DNA from: Andreprevotia chitinilytica DSM 18519 | GTDB taxonomy: Bacteria > Pseudomonadota > Gammaproteobacteria > Burkholderiales > Chitinibacteraceae | Length of the DNA stretch: 64,000 bases | Reading direction: 5' to 3' | Assembly (NCBI RefSeq): GCF_000711875.1 | Contig: NZ_JONM01000006.1 | Coordinates: 1-64,000 of the forward strand | Part shown: positions 27,092 through 36,741 of the stretch, piece by piece | Position numbering within the stretch: the stretch's first letter is position 1 | Layout of the letters: each line of letters starts with the position of its first letter | Translations under genes and position numbers: made by a program | The notes under the pieces: generated by a model | What the model was told of the DNA's origin: nothing | Databases searched by the model: none | The model's input: only the letters and a program-made list of their open reading frames with translations

Positions 27092-30000
27092 ATGATTCCC
27101 CGCCTTGCCCCGCAGCCCGTTACCGATTCCCGCTACCTCGAGCTGGCGGCGCAGCTGCGGTTGTGCGGTTTTGCTGGCGAGATCAGTGCCTCGCAGGCGG
27201 ATCGTACGGTGCTGGCGACCGACAACTCCATCTATCAGGTACAGCCGCATCTGGTGGTCTTTCCCCGTGATAGCGACGACGTGGTGCGGCTCGTGCATTT
27301 GCTGGCCGAGCCGCGTTTTCGCGCGCTCACGCTCAACCCGCGCGGCGGTGGTACGGGCACCAATGGGCAGTCGCTCGGGCACGGCGTGATTGTCGATGTC
27401 TCGCGGCACATGAACCGCATTCTGGAAATCGATCCGGCCGGACGGCGAGCACGGGTGCAGGCGGGCGTGGTCAAGGATCAGCTCAATGCCGCGCTTGCCC
27501 CATACGGGCTGTTTTTTGCGCCGGAACTCTCCACCTCCAACCGCGCCACCCTCGGCGGCATGATCAATACCGATGCCAGCGGGCAGGGCTCGTGCCTGTA
27601 TGGCAAGACCCGCGATCACGTGCTGGCGCTGACCACGGTGTTGCTGGACGGTACGGTGTGGCAATCCACGCCGCTGGAAGCTACGGAACTGGCGCAGCTT
27701 CGCCAGCGTGACGATCGGGTCGGCGCGGTGCACCGCCTGTTGGACGATATCGAGCGTGAGCACGTAGCGCTGATCGCCGAGCGCTTTCCCCGGCTCAATC
27801 GCTGCCTGACCGGCTACGATCTCGCGCATATCCGCGATGCCGCCGGCCGCTTCGATCTGAACGCGATCCTGTGCGGCGCGGAGGGCACGCTGGGATTGGT
27901 GACGGAAGCGTGGCTGAATGTGTTGCCGATCCCCAACTGCAGTGCGCTCGTGAATGTGCGCTATGCCAGTTTCGACGCGGCCTTGCGCGATGCACCGGCG
28001 CTGATGGCCTTGCAGGCTGGCTCGATCGAAACCATCGATTCGACCGTGCTGGCGTTGGCCCGTCAGAACATCGTCTGGCATGGCATACGCGAGTTCTTCC
28101 CGGACGATGCCGAGCCGGCGCAGGGTATCAATCTGGTCGAGTTCCTGGCCGACAGCGAGGAGGAACTTGCGCAGCAGCTGGCCCGCGTCGAGGCCGCCCT
28201 GCAAACCAGTCTACAAGGGGGCCGGGACGCGAATGGCCGCCGTGGCTACACCGTGGCGCATGGCGCGGCGGTCGGGCGCATCTGGGGCATGCGCAAGAAG
28301 GCCGTCGGGCTGCTAGCGAACATGCAAGGCGAGGCGCGGCCGGTTCCCTTCGTGGAAGACACCGCTGTGCCGCCGGAGCATCTGGCTGATTACATCGCCG
28401 AATTCCGCGCACTGCTGGATGGGCATGGGCTGCGGTACGGCATGTTCGGCCATGTCGATGCTGGTGTGCTGCACGTGCGTCCGGCGCTGGACATGACCGA
28501 TCCGGCACAGGAAAAGCTGGTGCGCGTGATCAGCGATGGCGTGGTGGCGCTCACCCGCAAATACCACGGCCTGCTGTGGGGCGAGCACGGCAAGGGGGTG
28601 CGCTCCGAATACGCGCCGGCGTTCTTCGGGCCGCTTTATCCCTTGTTGCAACAGATCAAGGCCGCGTTCGATCCCTACAACCAGCTCAATCCCGGCAAGA
28701 TCGCCGCGCCGCCGGGGCAGGATTTATGGCAGATCGATGGCGTGCCGACCCGCGGCCAGCACGATCGCATCATCCCCCTCGCAGTACGGCAGGATTTCGA
28801 CGAAGCGCTGCATTGCAACGGCAACGGCGCTTGCTACAACTTCGACCCGGACGACGCCATGTGCCCGTCTTGGAAAGGCACGCGGGAGCGCCGGCATTCG
28901 CCCAAGGGACGTGCGTCGTTGCTGCGGGAATGGCTGCGCCAATTGGCGCAGGCCGGCGTCGATCCGCTGGCGGAACTGCATGCCCCGCCGCGCTGGCAGG
29001 ACTGGCCGCAACGCCTGCGCAACACACTGGCACAGCGTGGGGGCGAGGCGGATTTTTCACATGAGGTGATGGAGGCCATGCAGGGCTGCTTGGGCTGCAA
29101 GGCCTGCGCCAGCCAATGCCCCGTCCGGGTGGATGTGCCGGAATTCCGTGCCCGTTTCCTAGCGCTGTACCACAGCCGCTATTTGCGGCCGCTGCGGGAT
29201 CATCTTGTGGGCGGGCTGGAGAGCATGCTGCCGTGGATGGCGCGTATGCCGGGCCCCTACAACGCACTGGCAGGCGGCGCAGCTGGCCTGCTGCGGCAGG
29301 TGGGGCTGGTGGCTACGCCGCGCTTGTCCGGCATCGATCTGGCCGAAGCGGCGGCTGGCAGCGGTTTTGCGCTTGCAACGCCGGATGCGCTGGCCGCGCT
29401 GGACGATGCGCAGCGTGCCCAGTCCGTTATCGTGGTGCAGGACGCCTTCACCACCTTCTTTGAAACATCGCTGGTGCTGGATTTGCTCGCGCTACTGAGC
29501 GAACTGGGTTTTACACCACTGTTGGCCCCGTTCGCGGCCAACGGCAAACCGCTGCACGTGCATGGCTTTCTGCCGCAATTTGCCAAAGTGGCCCATCGCA
29601 ACGCAGCTGGCTTGCAAGCACTGGCGGCCAGCGGCATCCCGCTGATCGGGCTGGAGCCGGCCATCACGCTGACCTACCGCGCCGAATATGTGAAAGCGCT
29701 GGGGCCGGGCGTGGCACCCAAGGTGCAATTGGTGCAGGAATGGTTGGCTCCATTGCTTGCCGGACGGCCTGCGCGCAGCGGCGGCGGCCAGCATTATGCG
29801 CTGCTGTCGCATTGCACCGAACAGACCGCTGTGCCCGGTGCGGCGCAAGACTGGCAGCGGGTGTTCACGGCATCGGGGCTGGCGCTGGAAATCCGCGCCG
29901 TCGGCTGCTGCGGTATGGCCGGCACTTATGGCCATGAGGCGGAACACCGCGCCATGTCCGAGCACATCTACCGCTTGAGCTGGGCCGCGCAAGTCGCCGG

Positions 30001-30133
30001 GGCGGAACCGGGCCGGCTGCTGGCGACCGGCTATTCCTGCCGCTGCCAGGCGGCGCTGGTGGACGGCGTGCGGTTGGATCATCCGGTGCAGGTGCTGTTG
30101 CGGGAGTTGCACCGTAGGCCCGGTCAATTTTGA
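27092..30133 (+). CDS. ydiJ: YdiJ-type D-2-hydroxyglutarate dehydrogenase (FAD + Fe-S fusion)
   Basis: The protein has 1013 residues, close to E. coli YdiJ. The N-terminal PCMH-type FAD domain has NPRGGGTGTNGQS and TLGGMINTDASGQGS. An FAD-linked oxidase C-terminal domain follows (GHVDAGVLHVRP, YNQLNPGKI). A ferredoxin-like 4Fe-4S motif CLGCKACASQCP lies at 666-677, and a C-terminal CCG region has VGCCGMAGTYGHE. The YdiJ group oxidises D-2-hydroxyglutarate to 2-oxoglutarate, passing electrons to a quinone or other acceptor. The frame is open upstream, but the ATG at 27092 gives the family N-terminus (MIPRLAPQPV). Confidence 0.9.
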   Translation: MIPRLAPQPVTDSRYLELAAQLRLCGFAGEISASQADRTVLATDNSIYQVQPHLVVFPRDSDDVVRLVHLLAEPRFRALTLNPRGGGTGTNGQSLGHGVIVDVSRHMNRILEIDPAGRRARVQAGVVKDQLNAALAPYGLFFAPELSTSNRATLGGMINTDASGQGSCLYGKTRDHVLALTTVLLDGTVWQSTPLEATELAQLRQRDDRVGAVHRLLDDIEREHVALIAERFPRLNRCLTGYDLAHIRDAAGRFDLNAILCGAEGTLGLVTEAWLNVLPIPNCSALVNVRYASFDAALRDAPALMALQAGSIETIDSTVLALARQNIVWHGIREFFPDDAEPAQGINLVEFLADSEEELAQQLARVEAALQTSLQGGRDANGRRGYTVAHGAAVGRIWGMRKKAVGLLANMQGEARPVPFVEDTAVPPEHLADYIAEFRALLDGHGLRYGMFGHVDAGVLHVRPALDMTDPAQEKLVRVISDGVVALTRKYHGLLWGEHGKGVRSEYAPAFFGPLYPLLQQIKAAFDPYNQLNPGKIAAPPGQDLWQIDGVPTRGQHDRIIPLAVRQDFDEALHCNGNGACYNFDPDDAMCPSWKGTRERRHSPKGRASLLREWLRQLAQAGVDPLAELHAPPRWQDWPQRLRNTLAQRGGEADFSHEVMEAMQGCLGCKACASQCPVRVDVPEFRARFLALYHSRYLRPLRDHLVGGLESMLPWMARMPGPYNALAGGAAGLLRQVGLVATPRLSGIDLAEAAAGSGFALATPDALAALDDAQRAQSVIVVQDAFTTFFETSLVLDLLALLSELGFTPLLAPFAANGKPLHVHGFLPQFAKVAHRNAAGLQALAASGIPLIGLEPAITLTYRAEYVKALGPGVAPKVQLVQEWLAPLLAGRPARSGGGQHYALLSHCTEQTAVPGAAQDWQRVFTASGLALEIRAVGCCGMAGTYGHEAEHRAMSEHIYRLSWAAQVAGAEPGRLLATGYSCRCQAALVDGVRLDHPVQVLLRELHRRPGQF

Positions 30134-30234
30134 CCCGCGCGAGGCAGGGTGTGGACGGCCGTGGAGTTTGCGGGTGACGCCTGACGGCTAACCCGTACTA
30201 CGTGGGCCGGCAGACGTCATGGCTAAGTTGTTTA

Positions 30235-30249
30235 TGATAACCATTATCA
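30235..30249. promoter_or_regulatory. Fur box upstream of exbB
   Basis: TGATAACCATTATCA matches the 7-1-7 Fur consensus TGATAATNATTATCA at all but one specified position. It lies 36 bases before the exbB ATG, where bound Fe-Fur would block transcription when iron is plentiful. Confidence 0.85.
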
Positions 30250-30284
30250 TTTAACATAAACCTCTTTCGCCGGACAAAACCGAA

Positions 30285-31019
30285 ATGGATAACAACCCCT
30301 TTGGCATCGCTGCGTTGTGGGTGCAGGGCGATTTCGTCACGCGTGGTGTGGCCGCCTTGTTGCTGCTGATGTCGATCGCATCGTGGTGCGTGATCGCGCT
30401 CAAGGCATGGCGCTTGGTCAAGTTGCGTCGTCAGGCCCGCTCCGCCGCACATGATTTCTGGCACCAGCGCGATTTCGCTGCCGGCCTTGCTACCTTGGGC
30501 GATACCAAGCTCGATAACCCGTTCCGCAGCCTGGCCGAAGAGGGCGCGGAATCGGTGGCGCACCACGCGCAGAACAAGTCCGACTTGCACGGTGCGTTGA
30601 ACGTGAGCGATTGGGTGACGAGCAATCTGCGCCGCGCCATTGATGACGCATCGCAGGTGATGTCGTCCGGCATGGCAATCCTGGCTTCAGTCGGCTCGAC
30701 TGCGCCGTTCGTAGGCCTGTTCGGCACGGTCTGGGGCATCTATCACGCGCTGGTCAGCATTGGCGTATCCGGTCAGGCCGGTATCGACAAAGTGGCTGGC
30801 CCGGTGGGCGAGGCGCTGATCATGACCGCCTTCGGTCTCGCCGTCGCCATTCCGGCCGTGCTGGGTTACAACGCGCTCACTCGCGGCAATAAGGCGGTGC
30901 TGGCTCAGCTCAACCGGTTTGCCCACGATTTGCATGCCTACTTCGTGACCGGTGCGCGGGTCGGCAGCAACACTGCATCGTCGCCCGTGCCGCAGCTCAA
31001 CATCGTCGGGGCTCGTTGA
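30285..31019 (+). CDS. exbB: ExbB, proton-channel subunit of the TonB energising complex
   Basis: The protein has 244 residues and three membrane helices, with the MotA/TolQ/ExbB core: GMAILASVGSTAPFVGLFGTVWG and GEALIMTAFGLAVAIPAVLGYN (shown here in outline). ExbB and ExbD use proton flow to drive TonB, which opens outer-membrane siderophore and cobalamin receptors. The gene is preceded by a Fur box and is one base upstream of exbD. No tonB gene follows, so TonB must be encoded elsewhere. Confidence 0.94.
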   Translation: MDNNPFGIAALWVQGDFVTRGVAALLLLMSIASWCVIALKAWRLVKLRRQARSAAHDFWHQRDFAAGLATLGDTKLDNPFRSLAEEGAESVAHHAQNKSDLHGALNVSDWVTSNLRRAIDDASQVMSSGMAILASVGSTAPFVGLFGTVWGIYHALVSIGVSGQAGIDKVAGPVGEALIMTAFGLAVAIPAVLGYNALTRGNKAVLAQLNRFAHDLHAYFVTGARVGSNTASSPVPQLNIVGAR

Positions 31020-31020
31020 C

Positions 31021-31458
<438 letters not shown>

Positions 31459-31553
31459 CATCGCATGCCAACGGCTTGAACTCACCCCCCTGCAACCGCT
31501 ACAACGGGATGGCGTCGTAGCGATCGCTACGGCGTTTTCTCTGCGGCGGACGA

Positions 31554-32309
31554 ATGGATTGGATGAAACACGGGTGGATGCGTCTTGGCGGGCTGATCCT
31601 TGGCCCCATGGCGCTGGCGTCGGGCTTGGCATGGAGCGGTCAGCCGGCGCAGCTGGCTACCGGGGAATTTATCCCGTATGTCAGCGCGTCGTTGCGGGCG
31701 AAAGGCATATCCAGCGAGATCGTGACCGAAGCCTTCCGCCGTATGGGGCGGCCTGCCGCCCTCACCTTTCTGCCCTGGCGACGGGCCTATGAGGAAAGCA
31801 AACGCGGTGATTTCGAAGGCAGCTTTCCGTGGGCACGCAACGCCGAGCGGGAGCTCGATTTTCTCTATTCCGATCCGCTGATCGTCGATCACATCGCCAT
31901 TTTCGTGGCGCGGGATTCGCCAGTGAAGCATCAAGCGGATCTGACCGGCCGCGTCGCCTGCATACCGGCAGGCTGGGATCTTGTGCAGAGCCAGGCGCTG
32001 ATCACGCAGGCCAGCTTGCGTCTGGAGCGCCCGCCCGACTTGCCCAACTGCATGCTGATGTTGCGTGCCGGCCGGGTCGATCTGGTGCCTGTCAACGAGA
32101 TGGCGGGCTGGGACACGGCCCGCCTGGCCTTGGGCCGGGCCGATGTGGTGCGCACCTTGCCGGAAGTCGTCGGCACCGACACCACCTACCTGATCGCGCC
32201 TCGCAGCCGCCCGGAATCCGTCGCGCTGATCGCGGCATTCAACAAAGCGCTACAGAGCATGCATGCCGACGGCAGCTATCAGCGCATCCTCGCCAGCTGG
32301 ATGCCCTGA
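31554..32309 (+). CDS. Solitary periplasmic substrate-binding protein (SBP_bac_3 type)
   Basis: The protein has 251 residues. A signal peptide (about 1-29) is followed by a type-II binding-protein fold with ATGEFIPYVSASLRAKG, AFRRMGRPAALTFLPWRRAYEE, FPWARNAERELDFLYSD, and a C-terminal AFNKALQSMHADGSYQRIL. These features mark the amino-acid-binding-like family often encoded alone in Neisseriales and Pseudomonas. No permease or ATPase lies nearby, so it may be a sensor partner or an orphan. An alternative start is the Met at 31563. Confidence 0.8.
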   Translation: MDWMKHGWMRLGGLILGPMALASGLAWSGQPAQLATGEFIPYVSASLRAKGISSEIVTEAFRRMGRPAALTFLPWRRAYEESKRGDFEGSFPWARNAERELDFLYSDPLIVDHIAIFVARDSPVKHQADLTGRVACIPAGWDLVQSQALITQASLRLERPPDLPNCMLMLRAGRVDLVPVNEMAGWDTARLALGRADVVRTLPEVVGTDTTYLIAPRSRPESVALIAAFNKALQSMHADGSYQRILASWMP

Positions 32310-32333
32310 GACTGCGTTGATTTCGGCAACCTC

Positions 32334-32352
32334 GTAGCCGTCCGGGCTACGG
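32334..32352. repeat. Fragment of the GTAGCCCGGAC repeat family
   Basis: GTAGCC followed by GTCCGGGCTAC forms a minimal inverted repeat, the same ends as the larger pairs at 52968-53070 and 58089-58170. It lies between the solitary binding-protein gene and the fructosamine-kinase-like gene. Confidence 0.5.
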
Positions 32353-32486
32353 GCTGACCCGGATTCGGATTTTTCCGATCCGCGGGGACATGGCCCCAGC
32401 CTGTGCGGAACGGGCATCGCTATTGCACCGGCCGTCGATGGCATTGTTGCCTCGACGCATTTTGTGCCTTGCGGCATGCTTGCGGC

Positions 32487-33368
32487 ATGATTCACTCTCC
32501 TCCAACTCGCTGGCAAACCGTGGCTGATGCGTTGTCGCGCCAGCTTGGCGTGACAGTGACCGTGCACGACGCCATGCCGGTATCGGGTGGGGACATCAAC
32601 GTCGCTTACCGGCTGCACACCAGCGTCGGCCGCTTCTTCATCAAGCTCAATCGCACTGATCGGCTCGACATGTTTGCCGCCGAAGCACGCGGTCTGGCTG
32701 CGTTGGCGGCCGTTATCCGCGTCCCCAAGCCGATCACATATGGCGTCGACGACGACCATGCGTGGCTGTTGCTGGAATGGCTGGATCTGGACGGTCGGGC
32801 CGATGAAGCGCAGCTGGGCGAACAACTCGCCGCCGTGCATCGCCTCACCGCAAAGCAATTCGGCTGGCCGGAAGACAACACCATCGGCAGCACGCCGCAG
32901 GCCAACGGCTGGCTGGATGACTGGATCACGTTCTGGCGCGAGCGCCGCTTGCAACCACAGGTCGAACTTGCGGCACGCAACGGTTTCCGCTTCGACGAAG
33001 CAACCAAGTTGATCGACGCCTTGCCGTTATTCTTTGCCGGCTACACACCGCAGCCCTCGTTGTTGCATGGCGATCTGTGGGGTGGCAACGCAGCCGGGTT
33101 GGCCGACGGCACGCCAGTGCTGTTCGATCCGGCGTGTTACTACGGCGACCGCGAAACCGATCTGGCCATGACCGAACTTTTTGGCGGTTTCGGCCCTCGA
33201 TTCCAGGCGGCTTATCGCGCGGCGTGGCCGCTCGATGGCGGCTATGCGCTCCGGCGCGATCTTTACAACCTCTACCACGTGCTCAATCACGTGAACCTGT
33301 TCGGCGGCGGCTATGCCAGCCAAGCCGAACGGATGGTCGGCCGGCTGCTGGCAGCGGTACGCGCATGA
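32487..33368 (+). CDS. Fructosamine/ketosamine-3-kinase family protein
   Basis: The protein has 293 residues with an APH-like kinase fold. GGDINVAYRL is the nucleotide-loop region, RFFIKLN carries the ATP-binding Lys, HGDLWGGNAAG is the catalytic loop, and DPACYYGDRETDLAMTELFGG is the metal-binding segment. The family phosphorylates sugar amines on glycated proteins so that they decay (deglycation). The last codon overlaps a possible downstream ATG (ATGA) of the next gene. The upstream frame extension contains Cys/His-rich nonsense and was dropped. Confidence 0.88.
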   Translation: MIHSPPTRWQTVADALSRQLGVTVTVHDAMPVSGGDINVAYRLHTSVGRFFIKLNRTDRLDMFAAEARGLAALAAVIRVPKPITYGVDDDHAWLLLEWLDLDGRADEAQLGEQLAAVHRLTAKQFGWPEDNTIGSTPQANGWLDDWITFWRERRLQPQVELAARNGFRFDEATKLIDALPLFFAGYTPQPSLLHGDLWGGNAAGLADGTPVLFDPACYYGDRETDLAMTELFGGFGPRFQAAYRAAWPLDGGYALRRDLYNLYHVLNHVNLFGGGYASQAERMVGRLLAAVRA

Positions 33369-33388
33369 CCTCGAATACGGGAGACTCA

Positions 33389-35395
33389 ATGGAAAACACG
33401 CTGCGTGTCATGACCGCTGCTGGCAACGACCAATCGTTTACCTTGTTGCGCGAACTGGTCGACGGTATGCGCCCGCGCCATATCGACGACGAACAAGCCG
33501 CCACCAATAGCGTGCAGGCGCTGGCCTACTTGCTGGAAGCGCACGAGGAGTACCGGGCCGCCGTGCGCCGCCATTTGCTGCATCTGGTGTCGACCCGCAA
33601 GCAGGTGCGGCTCTATACCGACAGCGGCGTGCTGTCGAACGAGACATTCTTCTCCGCGTTGATGAAGCGTATCGGCCACCGGCTGTTGCCACCGGTGTTC
33701 GACCCGGCCTCGCTCAAGGACGTCTTTGGCGCGATTTTTTACCGCAAGGATGATTACGTCTGGCTGGAAAGCGTGCCGCGCGAAGTCTGGTTCGACCTCG
33801 GCCGTGCGTTGCATTTCGGCGAGGAAACCGATCAGGACAGCATCAACCTCACCCGTTTGCAGGTGCTGGAAGCGGTGCAGGTGTTGTCCTGCCGGCTTTC
33901 CGCCATCGGGCTGGAGCCGGAAATCGTCCTCAATCATCCGGACGGCGACCGCTTCGAATCGCCCTTCGTGCGCCAGAACGTCGAAGCGCTGGCCTATATC
34001 GAAGGCTATCGGCGCGACATGATCGAAAAGCGCCTACCGGATGAGGACGTCAAACCGATTCTGGTGCTGCTCGATCAATGTGAAGACATCGTCGCCCGCG
34101 TGCGCAAGTCCGCCCACAAGACCGGTATCTCGGTCAGCCTGACCTACCACCTGTTGCGCATCCGCCAGCACATCGAACGCCTGCGCACGCTGCTGTTGAT
34201 GATCGACCCGGCGCCGGCCCCGGAAAAAGCCGATCTGATCGTCGATAGCGCGCTGGTGCTGGTGCGCGCGGAAAACCGCAAGTACGCAATCCGTGACGTC
34301 TTCGCCGAAAACACCGAGTTGCTGGCGCTGCAAGTGACTGAACACGCCAGCCACACCGGCGAGCATTACATCGCCGAAAACCGCAGTGAGTGGATCAGCA
34401 TGTTCAAGTCGGCTGCCGGTGCCGGGGTCATCGTCGGTTTCATGGCGCTGTTCAAACTCCTGATCGGCAAAGCGCATTTGCCGTTGCTGCTCGAAGCGCT
34501 GGCGTTCGGCCTGAACTACGCGTTCGGCTTCATGCTGATCCATGTGCTGCATTACACGGTGGCGACCAAGCAGCCGGCGATGACGGCGGCCAAGATTGCC
34601 GAATCGATTCACCAGGGCAGCAAGATCGGCAAGAAGTCGGTCAATCTGGATGATCTGGCCGATCTGATCGTCAAGGTATTCCGTACCCAGTTCGTGGCGA
34701 TCCTTGGGAATGTGCTGCTGGCCATTCCGGTGGCGCTGGCGATTGCACTGGCGTGGAAATACAGCTTTGGCGAACCGGTGATCGATATGGCCAAGGCCGA
34801 TCATCTGCTGCACGACACGTCGCCGATTGCCAGCCTGGCGATCTTCCATGCCGCCATTGCCGGCGTTTGCCTGTTCTTGTCCGGTTTGATTTCAGGCTAT
34901 TACGACAACAAGGCAATCTATAACCAGATTCCGCAACGTATTGCTGCTTTGCCGCTGCTGAATAAGGTATTTGGTGAATCCCGCACGCGCCGTATTGCGC
35001 GCTATATCGAAAGCAATCTGGGCGCATTGGCGGGGAATTTCTATTTCGGCATGATGCTGGGGGTGATTGGCACCATTGGCGTATTGCTCGGCTTGCCGAT
35101 TGATATCCGTCATATCACTTTCTCTTCGGCTTATCTGTCCTACGCTGAAGTCAGCTATAACTTCGCCCTGAATTGGCAAGTGGTGGCGATGACGCTGCTG
35201 GGTATTGCGCTGGTTGGTTTGACCAATCTCGCGGTGAGCTTCGGTCTGGCACTCTGGGTGGCATTGCGCGCCCGCCGACTAACGTTCAGCGCAACGCGGC
35301 CATTGGTAGGTAAGCTATTGCGTCGCTTCTTCAAGCAGCCAACCGCATTCTTTGTTCCGCCGCGTGCACCGGTTGAGCCCAAAGACGAAACTTGA
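33389..35395 (+). CDS. Gcr-type membrane protein annotated as 'site-specific recombinase'
   Basis: The protein has 668 residues. The N-terminal half is soluble and alpha-helical (about 1-335). The C-terminal half has about six or more membrane helices from residue 338 (AGVIVGFMALFKLLI, LLAIPVALAIALAW, ASLAIFHAAIAGVCLFLSG, MLGVIGTIGVLLGLPI). It matches the SpecificRecomb/Gcr family named from Neisseria gonorrhoeae. No integrase or resolvase catalytic residues are visible and the membrane topology makes DNA recombination doubtful, so its true role is unknown. GGGAGA five bases before the ATG at 33389 favours that start over the coupled ATG at 33365. Confidence 0.8.
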   Translation: MENTLRVMTAAGNDQSFTLLRELVDGMRPRHIDDEQAATNSVQALAYLLEAHEEYRAAVRRHLLHLVSTRKQVRLYTDSGVLSNETFFSALMKRIGHRLLPPVFDPASLKDVFGAIFYRKDDYVWLESVPREVWFDLGRALHFGEETDQDSINLTRLQVLEAVQVLSCRLSAIGLEPEIVLNHPDGDRFESPFVRQNVEALAYIEGYRRDMIEKRLPDEDVKPILVLLDQCEDIVARVRKSAHKTGISVSLTYHLLRIRQHIERLRTLLLMIDPAPAPEKADLIVDSALVLVRAENRKYAIRDVFAENTELLALQVTEHASHTGEHYIAENRSEWISMFKSAAGAGVIVGFMALFKLLIGKAHLPLLLEALAFGLNYAFGFMLIHVLHYTVATKQPAMTAAKIAESIHQGSKIGKKSVNLDDLADLIVKVFRTQFVAILGNVLLAIPVALAIALAWKYSFGEPVIDMAKADHLLHDTSPIASLAIFHAAIAGVCLFLSGLISGYYDNKAIYNQIPQRIAALPLLNKVFGESRTRRIARYIESNLGALAGNFYFGMMLGVIGTIGVLLGLPIDIRHITFSSAYLSYAEVSYNFALNWQVVAMTLLGIALVGLTNLAVSFGLALWVALRARRLTFSATRPLVGKLLRRFFKQPTAFFVPPRAPVEPKDET

Positions 35396-35478
35396 AGTTG
35401 CAAATAAAGTGGCAAATGACCGTTCGGACGCAATACCGGGTCGAACCTTGGGCCGAATCCATTTAAAGGAGTAATCGC

Positions 35479-36066
35479 GTGGTTTCTCTAGATGCTATTG
35501 CCGATGCCTTGGTCGACCCGGGTTGGGTGGAAATACCCGGCTTTCTGTCTGAACGCGAGGCGGATGCCTTGCTCACGCACGCCAAGGCGCGGCGTGATGA
35601 TTTCAGCCGCGCCGGCATCGGTCGTGCCGGGCTGCATCAGCTCAACGCCGCAATCCGTAGCGACGAAGTGCTGTGGCTTGATAAGGAAGACGGTGCCGAC
35701 TCGCTGGCGTGGCACCGCCTCGAAGAGTTGCGTGCCGTGCTCAACCAGGCGCTTTTCCTCGGGCTGGCCGAACTCGAATGTCATTTAGCGGTCTACCCGG
35801 AAGGCAGTTTTTATGCCCGCCACATAGACCAGCATCGCAATCAAGACACCCGGGTGATCACCGTCGTGCTGTACCTGAACCCGGATTGGCGCGACGAGCA
35901 CGGTGGCGAATTAAGGCTGTATCTGGATGACGGCACCCACCGCGATATCCGGCCGGAAGCCGGCAAGCTGGTGGTGTTCATGTCGGATCGGTTCGAGCAT
36001 GAAGTTCTGCCGGCCAAGCGTGAGCGCTGGTCGCTCACCGGCTGGTATCGCCGGCGCGCGGTATGA
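35479..36066 (+). CDS. 2OG-Fe(II) oxygenase (prolyl-4-hydroxylase/SM-20-like)
   Basis: The protein has 195 residues. YPEGSFYARHIDQH holds the HxD iron ligands (HID), the distal His is in FEHEV, and the 2-oxoglutarate-binding Arg is in ERWSLTGWYRRR. This SM-20/EGL-9-like family hydroxylates protein or small-molecule substrates using O2 and 2-oxoglutarate. It starts with GTG (35479), preceded at seven bases by AAAGGAG. It is separate from the 2OG enzyme KdoO at 5970 and not closely related to it. The substrate is unknown. Confidence 0.88.
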   Translation: MVSLDAIADALVDPGWVEIPGFLSEREADALLTHAKARRDDFSRAGIGRAGLHQLNAAIRSDEVLWLDKEDGADSLAWHRLEELRAVLNQALFLGLAELECHLAVYPEGSFYARHIDQHRNQDTRVITVVLYLNPDWRDEHGGELRLYLDDGTHRDIRPEAGKLVVFMSDRFEHEVLPAKRERWSLTGWYRRRAV

Positions 36067-36150
36067 CGTTGATGTGAATTAAGTTACAGCGCATGTAATG
36101 CGGCACGCGTAGGATCGCAGCATCCCTATCGTTTTCTCTGGAGCAATACC

Positions 36151-36624
36151 ATGAAATTAACCAGCCTGATGGCCGCCGTCATGGCCGGCGCTTTGTTGGC
36201 AGGCTGCGCCAGCGACTCCGCCAACGTGTATTCCAAGAACGAAATGCGTCGCGCCGCGACCGCTCGTTCCGGCGTGGTGCAAAACGTGCGCGAAGTGAAA
36301 ATGGAAGATTCGACCGGTATCGGCGGCGTAGCCGGTGGCGTGCTCGGTGGTGTGGTGGCCAGCCAGAATATCGGTGGTGGCACCGGCCAGATCGTGAGCG
36401 GCGTGTTGGGCGCGATTGCCGGTGGCCTGATCGGTAACCAGATCGAAAAATCCACGACGGCCAAGAAAGCACTTGAGATCACCGTCAAGCTCGACAATGG
36501 TTCGCGCCTGGTCGTGGTGCAGGAAGCCGACATTGCGTTCTCGGTCGGCCAGCGTGTCGACGTGCTGGATGATGGCCGCACCAGCCGCGTTGTGCCTTAT
36601 ATGGGTGGCAACGGAGCGTATTGA
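36151..36624 (+). CDS. Glycine-zipper outer-membrane lipoprotein (SlyB/Pcp-like)
   Basis: The protein has 157 residues. The signal peptide ends with lipobox LAGC (Cys19), followed by a glycine-zipper segment (GIGGVAGGVLGGVVASQNIGGG, outlined) and a C-terminal beta region (LEITVKLDNGSRLVVVQ). SlyB-type proteins insert in the outer membrane and help maintain envelope integrity under stress. CTGGAG precedes the ATG. A terminator follows. Confidence 0.88.
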   Translation: MKLTSLMAAVMAGALLAGCASDSANVYSKNEMRRAATARSGVVQNVREVKMEDSTGIGGVAGGVLGGVVASQNIGGGTGQIVSGVLGAIAGGLIGNQIEKSTTAKKALEITVKLDNGSRLVVVQEADIAFSVGQRVDVLDDGRTSRVVPYMGGNGAY

Positions 36625-36660
36625 GGTGGGTATTGATTGACGGTCCCTACGTTACCCAAC

Positions 36661-36688
36661 AAAAAACCGGCTTGATGGCCGGTTTTTT
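36661..36688. terminator. Bidirectional terminator between the lipoprotein gene and metF
   Basis: AAAAAACCGGC pairs with GCCGGTTTTTT around a 6-base loop. T-runs on both strands serve the convergent lipoprotein and metF genes. Confidence 0.9.
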
Positions 36689-36741
36689 GTTGGCTGCCGT
36701 TTCTGGCGGTGATTGCGTCACCCCCCCCGATCAATCCCCAA

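Noticed and set aside
25187-28204. 1005-codon open frame on the minus strand
   Set aside because: It runs antisense through the peroxiredoxin-glutaredoxin, reductase and YdiJ genes and through repeats. It is His/Gln/Arg-rich with no domain signature, while the opposite strand carries three well-conserved proteins.
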